From: Catonia carolina
Taxonomy: Eukaryota > Arthropoda > Insecta > Hemiptera > Achilidae
DNA: 64,000 nucleotides
Direction of reading: 5' to 3'
Assembly: GCA_035578175.1 (NCBI GenBank)
Contig: JAQMRL010000001.1
Location: 431,285,545 to 431,349,544 of the forward strand
Positions 34,138-45,300 of the stretch are shown piece by piece; positions within the stretch are counted from its first letter, which is position 1; the number at the start of each line of letters is the position of its first letter. Position numbers and translations under genes: made by a program. The notes under the pieces were generated by a model. It was given only the letters and a program-made list of their open reading frames with translations, made no database searches and had not been told where the DNA came from.

Positions 34138-34359
34138 ATGGCCGAACTCAACCTAACGGTGACGGACCTGGTGGAGGAGACGCCATACTACAAAAATTTG
34201 ATCAAATCACAAAGTACTCAATTGACTACAAAGAAGCGGAAAGTCGATGTACGGGTCTACACAGACGAACAACAGGAAATGTGCGCCGAAAACCTGAGGC
34301 GCTACCATGCTAATAAGAAAGTTAAAGCGGCTTCCAAACGGGCTAAAGTGATCCATTGA
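34138..34359 (+). CDS. Small Lys/Arg-rich protein, unknown function
   Basis: A 73-codon ATG-initiated frame that stands out because it is distinctly richer in G and C than its surroundings and uses mixed codons. The start context GGGACATGG is favourable. The predicted protein is acidic at the N-terminus (MAELNLTVTDLVEETPYY), then basic: a TTKKRKVD segment containing KKRKV, identical to the core of a classical nuclear-localisation signal, a predicted helical DEQQEMCAENLRRYHANKK stretch, and a Lys-rich end. An A-rich run follows the stop within 20 bp, compatible with a retroposed or transposon-encoded origin. It could also be a terminal exon. I recognise no family. Confidence 0.35.
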   Translation: MAELNLTVTDLVEETPYYKNLIKSQSTQLTTKKRKVDVRVYTDEQQEMCAENLRRYHANKKVKAASKRAKVIH

Positions 34360-34775
34360 GGTCTCAAAAGTTGAAAAAAAATAATATCACAGTGTCATTT
34401 TACACAATTTTTTTTTTTTGTATTAAATATGCCTGGTAGGTGAAACTCCTGGTCATAAACTAAATTTAAATATAATTTGGAACAAAAATTTATCCAAGGT
34501 AAGGCTATAATAGAGTCATAAAATCTTATAAACTAAGAAAATAGTAAACGTTTAAAGGTTAGTACTTTCAAAAAAGTCAAACAATACTACTTCAAACCTA
34601 AAAAAACTAAGTAAACTTCTTAGGTACACCATCTTACATACGATAAGTTCAGTACAACAGACGCATATAAAAGACATAAAAATTCAGAAATCGAATAAAA
34701 CTGATATAAAATAACATCAGATAAACAAGTAAAACTTGGAAAGAAACATTTAAAAGCAGTAAAAATAAAAGAAAT

Positions 34776-35033
34776 CTAATCATGTGGCATCAAATAGCAT
34801 TGGAAGCTCTGATAAAATGTAAGGAATGTAACAGCCTCATCTAACTTGGGTGAGGTAGCACTGCAGATCGTATCACTTATTGGCCCAGTAAATGTGAACC
34901 GGCGACTCAATCCTACGGGAAAACTGACAATCAAAAATTTCATCGTCCAATAAGGTAACGACTTTTCCTGTATCAATAATATTACGATGGAAAAAATAGG
35001 AAAGAACAAGCAAATAAACATGGTAGTTCTCAA
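34776..35033 (-). other. Coding-like island, strand uncertain
   Basis: The 34840-34960 stretch is more GC-rich than its surroundings and stays open on both strands: minus FPVGLSRRFTFTGPISDTICSATS within an 85-codon frame without ATG at its edge, and plus NLGEVALQIVSLIGPVNVNRRLN ending at a TAA. It may be a decayed exon or transposon-coding piece. I cannot choose between strands and recognise no domain. Confidence 0.25.
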
Positions 35034-35282
35034 TTTTTTAATATTTTGTGATTATTCTATTTGATGTAGGAGTTCGCTACTCCTTGCATACCACCTGTCG
35101 ACTCATAGTAAAATATTTCGTGATGACTGTTTATCTTTAACGAATGGTTTTTTTATAATTATGATAATAATACACAAAGGATCAACTCAAATATAAAAGT
35201 ATAATAAAGTAATGAAACATAGAAATCACGTAAACGTTTTATCAAAATTACTCATAACGAAAACTTTAGTTTGCCTATAACA

Positions 35283-36420
35283 AGGAAGGTGAATTATTTT
35301 CACTTATTCTGCCAATACCAGGGCTACAAGCATAAGTTCTGTTTCTTATCGCATGGTCAGACAATTATATGACTGAAGCATTAAATAACAGAGGAGGTAG
35401 AGGTGTAAAAGAAACGAGTCAGAGTTATCTCCTCTGAGAGTAATGAAGTTCGTCACACAGCAAACCCTGTAGTGAATGAAGTGAAGGTTTCATTTGCAGG
35501 GTGAAAAGTATTGTTATTTTTCAGAGGGCCAGCATGATGACAAGCATACTGTGACACTTATTGCTAAGATCCGTTCCGGGATCTAGATTATTAAATAATT
35601 AATACACTAAAGTTTACAATTACAAATATTTATTTCACTAAAAGATTACAAAATAAATCATTAAACTAATTATAATTAAGTAATACAATAAATGATTTAA
35701 TAATTCACTTAAAATAGATAATTAACAAAAAATAACTTACAATCACTTTTATAGATTCCACAAACATACAAAACACCGAAACTGAATTCACAAAATTTAC
35801 ACATTAACTTAACAATACACTCACAAAAAGACTTTACACAATACACACACAACAAAGGCAGTATAACAGTTGTCGACCAGCACAATTCTCGGAATAGTTA
35901 ACCTGCTAAATAACAAACCGATAATCGCTTGTCGAAGATCAAACGGATACTACTCTGACCGCACTCGGGGGTCTCTTATATACCTGTTTATAAAAGATCA
36001 TTCCAGAATAAAGTAGAGAAATAATAAAGTACAAAAATAACTCTTTATTAATGAATGCTAGAAAAATCCATTTTAAACAAGTCAACTATTGTAAATAGAA
36101 AACGTAAACAACCTCATAAACAACTTCATAAAAATAGCTGTACACAATACCCTTTTATAATAGGCGTACCCTTTATTTTTAAAACTGTAATTTATTGCTG
36201 CTATTGTGGGTTGATATTTTTATTATTCCTTAATTATTTTTATGAATGGAATTCTGGAACCTTCGTGAACAATCTCGTCTTTTCTTTGATCTTGTTACAA
36301 TACTTTTACACTCAATGAGGAAGGCCATTGTAAACCTCCTCACTCCTCGTTTTACTTTGTAAATACTCTAGTGGTTCATTCTAGCCTTTCGGCTAATGAC
36401 CTAAACAACAACAACAACAA
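35283..36420 (+). mobile_element. CAA-tailed SINE interrupted by a solo LTR
   Basis: The 5' part (35283-35549) carries CCAGGGCTACAAGC, GTTTCTTATCGCATGGTCAG, AGAGGAGGTAGAGGTGTAAAAG, CAGAGGGCCAGCATG and GACAAGCATAC. The 3' part (36300-36420) resumes TACTTTTACACTCAATGAGGAAGGC and ends CCTTTCGGCTAATGACCTAAACAACAACAACAACAA. Compare GATAAGCATACTTTTCCACT in the uninterrupted copy at 48.78 kb. Confidence 0.9.
35550..36299 (-). mobile_element. Solo LTR, 750 bp, TSD ATAC, nested in a SINE
   Basis: Begins TGTGACACTT, ends CTTGTTACA, and is bracketed by ATAC at 35546-35549 and 36300-36303. The host SINE reads through when the 750 bp plus one ATAC are removed, which proves the borders. On the minus strand it has TATATAAG (complement of about 35975-35982) with a likely start site about 30 bp on, and AATAAATA nearer the 3' terminus, giving U3-R-U5 order and leftward polarity. 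The ORF at 36055-36318 overlaps the LTR edge and is not a gene. The 4-bp TSD and TG...CA ends suit a Ty3/gypsy-type element. Confidence 0.9.
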
Positions 36421-36459
36421 GACCTTAGCACTTCTTAGTTATTTATTTTGATACATAAC

Positions 36460-37434
36460 AAAAAATCTGGTGTGAAACACTCACACAACTTTCTCTTGCC
36501 AATGCAAATGATTAATAATAAACCTAACATTATTAATAAAATATTAGAAATAAACAAAAACTAACCTCAAAAACATAACCTTATTTTAATCACGAGTGAA
36601 TGACGCAATATGACAATCGAACTCAGTTTGGCTTAAAAATACGGAAAATCACGCTTTCACGCTAAACTAGGCTCTGTAGAGAAAAATGCTCTAAACAAAA
36701 GTTGTAGATCTTTTAATTTTCTATAACTTTTATTATATACACTTTTGTCGTAAAATGTATACTAAGACCGAAATGTTAAAAAAATCGATTTTTCTCACGT
36801 TTTCGTGAGAAAAAAAACAGAAAATCGCAAATTACCGCTAAACTAAGCGTTATACAAAAAAATGTTTAAAATAAAAGTTGTAGGTTTTTAAATTCTCTAC
36901 AACTTTTATTATATAAGTTTTTGCGCTAAAATTTATATTAAAGCCGTAATCTTAAAAAAACAACGTTTTTGCGTGAAAACAGCCTCACCGAGAATTTCAG
37001 CAAACATGGCGCCTACCCTATCTTGTAGAGAATAAAAAATTGAGTAAAATAGGCGATTTTAAAAAAAATCGTAGGACCAGTTTTTGAGAAAATCGCAAAA
37101 AACGGAAAAATTATACGAATAAACTACTACTTCCGGTTGACCGATTTTGATGAAAATGTTCGTGTCGCGTCCGGTAGTGGTATGTAACTTAAGTTTCAAG
37201 TTTCAAGTTCGTACGATGTTCCGTTCTTGAGATATTCTGTTCACACACAGACACACACACACACAGACACACACACACACACACAGACACACACACAGAG
37301 CAATCGCTAAAAACATGTTTTTTGGGTTCAGGGGGTCTGAAAACGTATAGATCCGGTGAAAACTCGATTTCGAAAAATCGACATGAAAACAATACTTTCC
37401 TTCCTATATATTCATATAGGCAAGAGAAAGTAAA
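36460..37434 (+). mobile_element. Helentron-like (HINE-type) repeat, copy 4, full length
   Basis: Nearly identical to copy 2 from AAATCTGGTGTGAAACACTCAC to ATATAGGCAAGAGAAAGTAAAA, including the two internal modules (GAAAATC at 36644 and 36820), the TTTTTCTCACG/CGTGAGAAAAA hairpin, the CA microsatellite (about 37240-37297) and the 3' hairpin. Near identity shows recent activity compared with copies 1 and 3. The minus ORF at 37189-37392 is the counterpart of that at 25145-25375 and reads the microsatellite. Confidence 0.75.
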
Positions 37435-37833
37435 AATATACTACACAGAAATTTAAACATTCCCACAATTCATAATGGAAATTTACACTTTGAGAACACA
37501 ATATGAAAGATGATTTGAATCAAATATTAATCTTAAAGCCATCGAAATTTTAGACAGTTGTAACGACTAAAACAAAGAAATCTTACTTGTTTATTTTAAA
37601 GTGACACCAAAATAAAAGTTCATCAAGATTTCTCTAAAAAGTTTATAAAATTAACCCTGAAGATTATCTTCAAACGGAGATATAGCCAGTAAAAATAACC
37701 TACGCTTAACCTAAACATAATCTCATTTCATGTTATACCAATGCATTTAATAATTATTATATTAATTTATTAAACATTGATTATTATACGCACCATTTAA
37801 TAATTTTCAAATATTTTTATTATTAATAAAATT

Positions 37834-38039
37834 ATTAAAAATCCGCCAGAACGGTCAAAGAAACAGTAAGAACACTGACCTGTTACGAGTAAGTAGACCT
37901 TTCAAGGCTTTACCACATCATCAGCTCTTTATAACAATTAAAGTAAAACATATTTATTGTAACTGATATTAACCACTGTACGTCAGAAAATTGCAATAAG
38001 TGTTCTTATTTTTTTAGACCGTTCTGGTGGTTTTTGAAT
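37834..38039. mobile_element. Short inverted-repeat element, about 206 bp
   Basis: The left end (AAAAATCCGCCAGAACGGTC, then AAGAACACT) and the right end read inversely (AAAAACCACCAGAACGGTCT, then AAGAACACT) form imperfect terminal inverted repeats of about 45 bp around a 115-bp AT-rich centre. There is no coding sequence. It resembles a MITE, though no clear TSD is seen. On the minus strand the centre contains CTGATGATG...TTGAAAGG, discussed in the findings. Confidence 0.65.
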
Positions 38040-38482
38040 AAGTTTAAACAATAACAAATTTATATTAATACAAATCAATATATTTTAAAATATTGTTATT
38101 ATTATAGGTCGTACATTTTCATAACAACACTGAGATTTATGTTTGGGTTGGCGAACGAGCCTACGAATCAATGGGCAGTCATAATGCCGTTACAATCTAC
38201 CGTTACGTAGCTACTAATAACGTTATATTCGTATTTTCTTAAGTAAAATATATTAAAAAAGTTAATTATATAACACTGGTATTTACTTTTATAATTTATT
38301 TAACTAGGTATTTTCTAATAGGCAATAAACAGAAAACGAACATTAGCTTGTAAGAGTTGGCGGGGGAGAAGTGGGCGGACCCAAAGGTCGGATGCTCTCC
38401 GACTCATCCATCTGATAACCAAAAACTCGCTTTCAACCTACTCATATACTTTGTGCAGAGTTGTTATGAAAGTGTACTATAA

Positions 38483-38655
38483 AATGGCCGGCCCGTTGGC
38501 GTACTGGTTAGCGTAACTGGCTTCGTTGGGGTCCCGGGTTTGAATTCCGGTCATGTCTGGCATTTTTTCATCACTCATTTTCATTATCATCATTATCCAC
38601 CGTCTGCATTAGGAGAAATTTCAAAAAAGTCAGACATAAAACCAAAAAAAAGAAA
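38483..38655 (+). mobile_element. tRNA-derived SINE, family A-like head
   Basis: GGCCGGCCCGTTGGCGTACTGG with the A box (TGGCGTACTGGTTAGCG) and a B box (GGTTTGAATTCC) about 35 bp on. The body is short and unlike the 5.7-kb copy (TCATCACTCATTTTCATTATC), then an A-rich end at about 38640-38655. It shares the opening GCCGGCC with the copies at 5.7 and 44.8 kb. Confidence 0.8.
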
Positions 38656-38684
38656 ATATATATAATTATAATGGAATGGTTATA

Positions 38685-39040
38685 CAGAGTGATTTTTTAG
38701 TCCCGACCCAATTGTTAATATCTGGTAATTTTTTCTAAGAAAGGGAAATAATTTTTTGTGACATGAAGTTGGTAGCCCTACTCAATTGGTATAGATGCGT
38801 AAGTGCGAGTTCTTTCTCCTTGAGCTGTGTAAAATTTTGCGCTGTTTCCGGTCGTGCCATGAACAGAATGTATTTTACCCTAGAACAACGGGTTTTCATT
38901 ATTGAACAATATTTTTCAACGAAATTGTACGCGAGTGTTAATGAATCATTTTAAATTAAATTTGTTGGTGTTCCTCCACCAGAAAAATTGTTAGTTTCTA
39001 GGCTAACAAACCGATTTCGAGAGACAGGTAGTGTAAGACA
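38685..39040 (+). mobile_element. 5' end of a Tc1/mariner-superfamily transposon
   Basis: After TATA the sequence CAGAGTGATTTTTTAGTCCCGACCC resembles the termini of insect Tc1/mariner-related elements. The N-terminal helix-turn-helix coding region follows within 180 bp. The element breaks off near 39040 and is joined directly to a LINE fragment. Confidence 0.5.
38859..39040 (+). pseudogene. Transposase N-terminal helix-turn-helix (DUF4817-like) remnant
   Basis: ATG-initiated frame: MNRMYFTLEQRVFIIEQYFS, YASVNESF, a TAA, then IKFVGVPPPEKLLVSRLTNRFRETGSV. The pattern (T-EQR-FI-EQY...F...V.PP....I-RL...F-ETGSV) is that of the DNA-binding helix-turn-helix at the start of many insect transposases of the Tc1/mariner superfamily. 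One in-frame stop and loss of all catalytic sequence make it inactive. Confidence 0.7.
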
Positions 39041-39045
39041 ATGGG

Positions 39046-39398
39046 TATCCCAACACTGACGTATGGAGATAAGGCCTGGATGTGGAAGAAGAAATATGAA
39101 AATTCCATTCAGTTGGCAGAGATGCGCTTCTTGAGATACGTTAAGAGCTGTATTAGACTGGATCGGTTTAGAAATGAGGATATACGGTAAGAGTTAAATG
39201 TGCGTTCACTTAAGGAGACAAATTATGGAGTATCACCTGAAATGGACCGATCATCTTGAAAGAATATCTCCACACAGAATCTTATATTGGTCAGAAGTTC
39301 CAGGCTGATTGACGGTACGATCCAGGGAACCGGTGGCTAGGTGGATGTCTGAACAGATAATGGAACCTAATCTTCGATTGGTGAAGAAGAAGGACTAG
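39046..39398 (+). pseudogene. RTE-like LINE reverse transcriptase, C-terminal remnant
   Basis: PTLTYGDKAWMWKKKYENSI, LAEMRFLRYVKSCIRLDRFR, NEDIR, a stop, ELNVRSL, then one base out of frame RRQIMEYHLKWTDHLERISPH and, after another stop, REPVARWMSEQIMEPNLRLVKKKD ending at a TAG near 39398. This is the 'LTYGAE-W...AEMR-LR...R-DR-RNEDIR-EL...W-GH' region of insect endonuclease-reverse transcriptase LINEs. Stops and a frameshift show an old copy. Confidence 0.75.
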
Positions 39399-39399
39399 A

Positions 39400-41080
39400 T
39401 TTTTCTGAAATAAAAGAAAAATAAAGGAGTCAATAATTGATTTCTTTAAAAAACTATTTTTGAAATAAACTGTCTTTTCCTGGATTAACCAAATTTTTAT
39501 TAACGTACCTAATTATAGGCTTCATTGCTAAAGCCACAAGTAAAAGATTAATTAAAATTCTAAATTTAATATTTACCGATAAAAATATTGAAGATAAATA
39601 AAATTTAATATGCCAAATGTTATTTCCTCCTTTGTCATTAGTTCCTTTTAAAACAAACAAAAAAATATCATGACCTGAATCAAGATCAGTATATTTTTTA
39701 GTTCATATTGTTGTATTTTGCATTGTTTTTGTTATTTTTGCCTTAGAGTCACGCAAAAAAAATATATTTGATAAATTAAATGATGTTAAAAATAAAAAAA
39801 CCTATGCCGGCCACAAAATTACCAGAGAAGTTAGCTAAAAAAAGTAAAAGTGTATAAATTAAAAATCTGTCCGTACTAGCACAGATATCATCTCGATTCG
39901 TTTTAATTTTAATTTAAGCTGTCCAAAAAATAATAATATTTTTAATTGGTTTTATACGTTTTTAATTAATTTTCCTGTAAGGTCTAGACACAATATGTGG
40001 TTACATTTTACGACTGAATGTGTACAAAAATGAATTTTAATACTGAACTCCAAATTGTTACGCAGAGGTTTTTGATATTAATTAATTCATTACAAAAAAA
40101 CATATTTGTGATGAAAAAATTTATTATTTAAATGTAGAAGCTAATAACTTACAACTATGTTTAAAAATATGTGTAGAATTATAGAGAATCCGTATGATTG
40201 AGCAATTCTTCTTTATATAAGTACGAAATAATGGAAGACTATTAGGTTTCTATAAATATTTGTAGTCTTAATATAAGCAGATAGAGATAACAGGTCAAAC
40301 TCTTAAAACATTAAAGTAGCTGTAAAATAGAAGGAAGCTCAGATGGTCGCCTCGCCTGAGAATTCACAGGTGTTAGGAAGGTGTTAAATTATGCACAACA
40401 TCACAATCCGATCTTAAACAGCCACTTCTGTTTCAACCTATTCATTTTCAGACGACAGCGCTCAACTGATTCTGAGAATGCATTTCTAAAATCACGTCGA
40501 CTTTGACCATTTTAAGTGCTTCTGTTAATTTATGTTTAACTATTACAGAACTGTTGAAAACATCACATTATGTACTCTAAAACTTTAATGAAATTTATCA
40601 CCTTTCATCGATTTATAACATCCATTCATTGTTTTACAACAAACAAAATTAACATAACTATAATTTTTTTAATTTTTATCCAATTACAGGATTTTCATAT
40701 ATCTGTATTCAAGAAACGTTTGTAATTTATTAAATCACTAGCAACCCACTCAACTTGTCTCAAATCGATGCCCACCGTTTTAAATGTTTGTTCCTGCGAT
40801 TTAACAGAATTAAATAGAATGCATAGAAGAATACCGATGGAAAAGAAAGAGACAGTTGATATGTGGCTGAGATAAGAGACATTTTATTATAAATGTGGGT
40901 GCAGTAAGCAGAGTAACTGGAAATACATGACTCATTTACTTCCTGTCGAATGAAAACAAATATATGACTAAAACATGCGACATCGTCACAGTTTACGTTG
41001 CTTAACTCACTTAATTAAAGTTACTTAAAGTTACAAAATAGCCTATGTTGATCAGGAAGCTCTAAGCTATTCAACAATGA
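39400..41080. other. AT-rich interval, partly old repeat
   Basis: No credible ORF was found. The part from about 40740 leads without a visible break into the conserved retroelement-like 3' end at 41090 and may belong to the same decayed element. Confidence 0.35.
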
Positions 41081-41089
41081 AAGATGTTT

Positions 41090-41175
41090 TTTTAAATCAG
41101 TGTAGTACGTAGTTTCTGAGATTACCTCATACAAACAAACAAACAGACGTTTCTTCTTTAATATATTAGTATAGC
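41090..41175 (+). repeat. Conserved 3'-end fragment of an unassigned retroelement
   Basis: AATCAGTGTAG...TTTCTGAGATTACCTCATACAAACAAACAAACAGACG...TTCTTTAATATATTAGTATAG is the better-preserved partner of 13790-13875. Confidence 0.65.
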
Positions 41176-41179
41176 TATA

Positions 41180-44100
41180 AAGATTCAAATCAAAATTTAT
41201 GAGTTTAAAGTTTACAACGAATATTTTACTTCATAATTAGAGTATTTTGATGTTAGCAAACCTGAAATTAGTAGGCCTACACAAACTTTTTTCCTATTTA
41301 TTTAGAAACAACTATTTTTGTAAATTCCACCAACAATATTTTCATATGACAATGATGTACGTTATGTTTTGTTTTCGTATTAATTGAAGAATCAGCCAAT
41401 GGTTAACTCTTGTTGGTGTTTTGTACCTACTATTCCCCTACTCGAGCATATTTTCAATATCCCTTGTGGATTTTGTGGTAGGCGCGGTTGTCTACAAATT
41501 TGTGTGATTAATTAGTTTTAAATTTTTTAATGATCTTGTACTCGTATGTATGCTGTGACCATGGTGAGGTCACGTTATAGAATACCGTTCGTAGTAAAAA
41601 ATACATGTGATTAAACATTAAATTTGTTTTACATTATATTTTTTTCACCAGAACATAAATCAAAACTCCATACTTCCACATCAACAGAATTAAGTAGTTG
41701 TGGCACTTTAATTTTTGGTTCCGAAATAATTGTAATTATGGTGGAGTAGAAAGAGTACATAGTCTTTAATCTGTGATTCAGGAAAATTCTCTTTTCCGTG
41801 CATAGCAATTCAATTTCAGTTTTCTATTTAGCGAAAAACCTAATTACTTAACTGGGTCTGTCTGAAGTATTGGATGATTGTCACAGTATACGAATGGAAA
41901 GGTTTTGTATCGAAGTGGAAATGTAGGGCTAATGTGGTTCAATCTTTATTCATTAAATTAAATTTTCCTTAGTTTATTTTCCAGCAGTGAAAAATGATTT
42001 ACACCAGAGTATAAGTAGGCCCACATAACAACCGGGGTGTGCAACGTCATAGCTGTAGTATACTGCCATGAACAAAAACATTTATCGCAACTCGATGTAC
42101 GCTTCCGTTCACCGCTCTTCGTCCTCCTCTACGCTCTCTCGCTCTATCTATTTCCAAGAATTGTAAAGAAGCATAAGCACACCACAGACCACACGTATGT
42201 TAAAAACTCATGATTTGTTTATTCATTGTTTTTTGTTCATGGTTTGTTTTTGTTTGATACAATCATATTTTTGTTGTTTTCATTTTCTAATTCATATACA
42301 TTTTTTGCCTAATACATATATAGATACAATTTTATTTTTACTGTGACTGTTACTTTTATTTTCTAAAAAAATGGGAAGGACGGGAGTCGTAGAATTATTA
42401 ATCTAATTAATAACTAATATATTACTAATACTAATTACCGAAATACTAATAAATAATAATACTAATTAAAACTAATTTATAAGAAAGTTATCTAAATAAA
42501 TAAACTAAGTAAATTAAAAAAATAAATAAATTAATTAACTAAATTTGTAAGAAAACGTAAGCTACAATTTAACTGAAATTATAAAAAAAAACAACTACTA
42601 TGGGTACAAGAATCTAAACGGCAGAAGAGAAAGAGAGAGACGCAACTACAACGATTGACAGCTATAATATTACGATAGCACTGGCAAGACAGTGACAACA
42701 ACGTGGAAGGCGGGATGTGTTCATAGCGGGGCAGAGACAATGTTTTCAGGAACGCACAAAACTGCAATCATAAAATACCTCTACTCCATCTTTCTCCTTG
42801 TTTGTAACGGTCATTCAGCCCGGCTGTTACACGGGCGTAGCTATATGTGGTTTAGTTGATAAAGAATAATGTAGTATTCAGTTTCACCTGCTGACATTTA
42901 AAACAGCTGATTATTCTGATTATCTGATTATCAGATGTTTTAGAAATGAATGATTTTTAAAATTTACGTTTTTATAATATTTTTTTATATTTTTCTAAAT
43001 TCTATGTTTTATAAAACAAAATGACTCATACTTATAGTAAAAATTTGTTTATATACTCAATTTTGTTAGATTCTATTAATGTTTGTTTGTCAATTTAAAT
43101 AAAATTTTTAATTTTTATTTATTTATTTGCGGTGAATATGAATTTGATACAGCAGGTCATGGATAACATTGTTCAACGAAGCAAATGACAATTTTAATTT
43201 TTAGGTGTTTGAATACCAAACCTGCCATATGTGCTGTCAAGAATATGTTAAATATTTTATTATACCAACATCATTATAAATCATTACGTTATTATCAATG
43301 GTATGGTGTTTTTTAACTAAACTAAATATAACTAAGTACTTAAAAAATTTACTTTAAAAAATACTTTAAAAATTTAAATTCTTAAAATTTATTTTTCATA
43401 CAGTCAATAATTTTCATCGAAGCAATAATATTTTTAACAAAATAAATTTCGTTTTCTTTATTTGTAGTTATAGTTTTCAGCAGTAATTTAGATATGTTAA
43501 ATATTTTTTCATTTAAATTTAAATGTTTCTCACGCAGCTGAGTTTAGCCGGACAACGCTCGTTGGTTGACGATTCACTGCACTACAAACTTTTGTAACAA
43601 TTAACAATTGATTGTAAATGCAGCTGAAATGGACTATCAGACGTCTGCGTAAGAGCTGTAATGGATATCTAGTGAAACTACTGCAATATTCATTCATAAA
43701 ACCGGCAATGTGTAAAGTACAAAATTGAAATATACAAGAATATATGCCGCTTCTGATTTTCAACCCATAGTTAATACATTGTCATCTAGTTTTGGACATG
43801 TGCTGCTTGCTTACCGCAGAATTGTTCTAAGTTTAAAACCAAAAGAACATAACTGGATTCTGCTATAAAACTTTTAATATTAATTACATTTCTTCCATCT
43901 TTAATTTAACATCGGTAAATAAGATTTTCAGCAGATTCTATGAATTTCAACATTATTGTTTAATGTATATTGTAAAAATCTTCAAGAATCCATTCCAAAC
44001 TTGCAACCAGGATGGGTCAGCTAGTAGTAGAGTACCTACTATTAAGTATTAACTATTAAGCCAAACGAGTAGTCCTATTTATTTGTATATCCATTTTACA

Positions 44101-44710
44101 TGTTCATATTAAAGTTTTAATTTATATTATTATATTGTTAGTTAGTAATTAATTCTTATAAAAAAGGATAAATTAAACAGAAAAAAGTTGATATTTTATA
44201 ATTAATTTAGTGTATTAAGTAATATAACCGAGAATTCTTTCAATTTTTAAGTAAGATTAATCTGATTAAAACTTTGATAATGCCTTAAGAAAAGTTTGTT
44301 TTTAACCTCAGTACGCAGTAGATTGGAAACTTTATTGGTTAGTTAATAATACTTTCTTTGAGGTATTATAAAAATAACGGGGCTGTTATTAAGTACCGTA
44401 CCATTATATATTTATTTATTTAAAATATAGACTAAAGCAGGTGAATCATATTTAAATATCTAGGAGAAACACCTCGTACTAACAGGGTGTAGATGTTAAC
44501 GAGAGACATTCCAAAATGTCTTTGAAACAATACATCTGACTCTGAAAAAATAGAGTTATGAATGAAAGTTATGGATGAGTCTGAAATTCTATAACTTGTT
44601 AGCAGTCTTAACTCATCAGTGTGCTTGTGAAAAATGAAGAATTGTATTTTACTGGGTGATGATGCGTACATAATCCATGGCTTGTGTGTAGGAAATACTT
44701 TGATTAGTTA
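41180..44710. other. Long interval without recognised genes
   Basis: Short ORFs at 42579-42767, 43530-43763 and 44432-44671 (all minus) lack recognisable domains. A GC-richer patch with pyrimidine-rich and complementary purine-rich tracts (42110-42150 and 42620-42640), and CCGGYTGTTA-type inverted motifs near 42030 and 42825, hint at a decayed element, but borders cannot be set. Confidence 0.35.
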
Positions 44711-44721
44711 TATATATTTAA

Positions 44722-44807
44722 AAAATGCTAGATTTGATCGGGAATTGAACCCGGGACCCTTGGTATAGAACACAGTGATGTTGACTACTACAGCAAGAGG
44801 CCGGCCA
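44722..44807 (-). mobile_element. tRNA-derived SINE head, minus strand
   Basis: Minus strand: GGCCGGCCTCTTGCTGTAGT, A-box-like TGCTGTAGTAGTCAACATC, B box GGGTTCAATTCCC, then AAATCTAGCATTTTTT. The GGCCGGCC opening and box spacing match the 38.5-kb copy. Confidence 0.75.
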
Positions 44808-44877
44808 AATAAAAAGTCAACAGGTAACAAAATCCTACCAGCTGTGATGAAGTTGTTAATAGATATACTCTTCTAGA

Positions 44878-44985
44878 CAAGATTCAGAATGTCAGAATAA
44901 AAGAGGAACTGGGAAATCCAGCCATGAGCGACCACATAAGAGGTTATAAAAGATGGTGGTGTAAATATCTAGGTAAGATGAGTGT
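44878..44985 (+). pseudogene. RTE-like LINE C-terminal scrap
   Basis: A short frame reads LLDKIQNVRIKEELGNPAMS, then HIRGYKRWWCKYLGKMS. Its 'R-x-IK-EL-...-W...GKM' pattern parallels the NEDIR-EL...WTDHL region at 39.2 kb. It is too short for firm assignment. Confidence 0.4.
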
Positions 44986-45220
44986 TGTTACAGGTTTTCT
45001 GTGGTGCCAGATTAGTATAAGCAAAATGACAAGTGAGATGTTGGCAGGCCAGAGCTGGTCGAGACTTAATCCTTCAAGGAAGAAGATTTTATAATAGTTG
45101 CTGTTTTGAATTCATTATTAAAAAATTTATTGAGAGAGTCACTTCAGCTGTTTTATCAATACCGGCTCCAGTAAGTAAAACAACAATTACAGTGGGCTTT
45201 ACTGGGCTATGTACTTTTAT

Positions 45221-45300
45221 ATCCGTTTGGTTGAAACCGTGACTTTCGATTTAGCAACCTAGAAGCGGAACTTTATAAACTGAGCCACAGAAGGGACCTG
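45221..45300 (-). mobile_element. Possible degraded tRNA-derived SINE head
   Basis: Minus strand: TGTGGCTCAGTTTATAAAGTTC (A-box-like) and GGTTTCAACC (B-box-like) about 55 bp apart. The wide spacing and imperfect boxes make this tentative. Confidence 0.35.

Noticed and set aside
42020..42850. A transposon bounded by CCGGYTGTTA-type inverted motifs
   Set aside because: Short, imperfect motifs, no TSD and no coding; borders cannot be defended.
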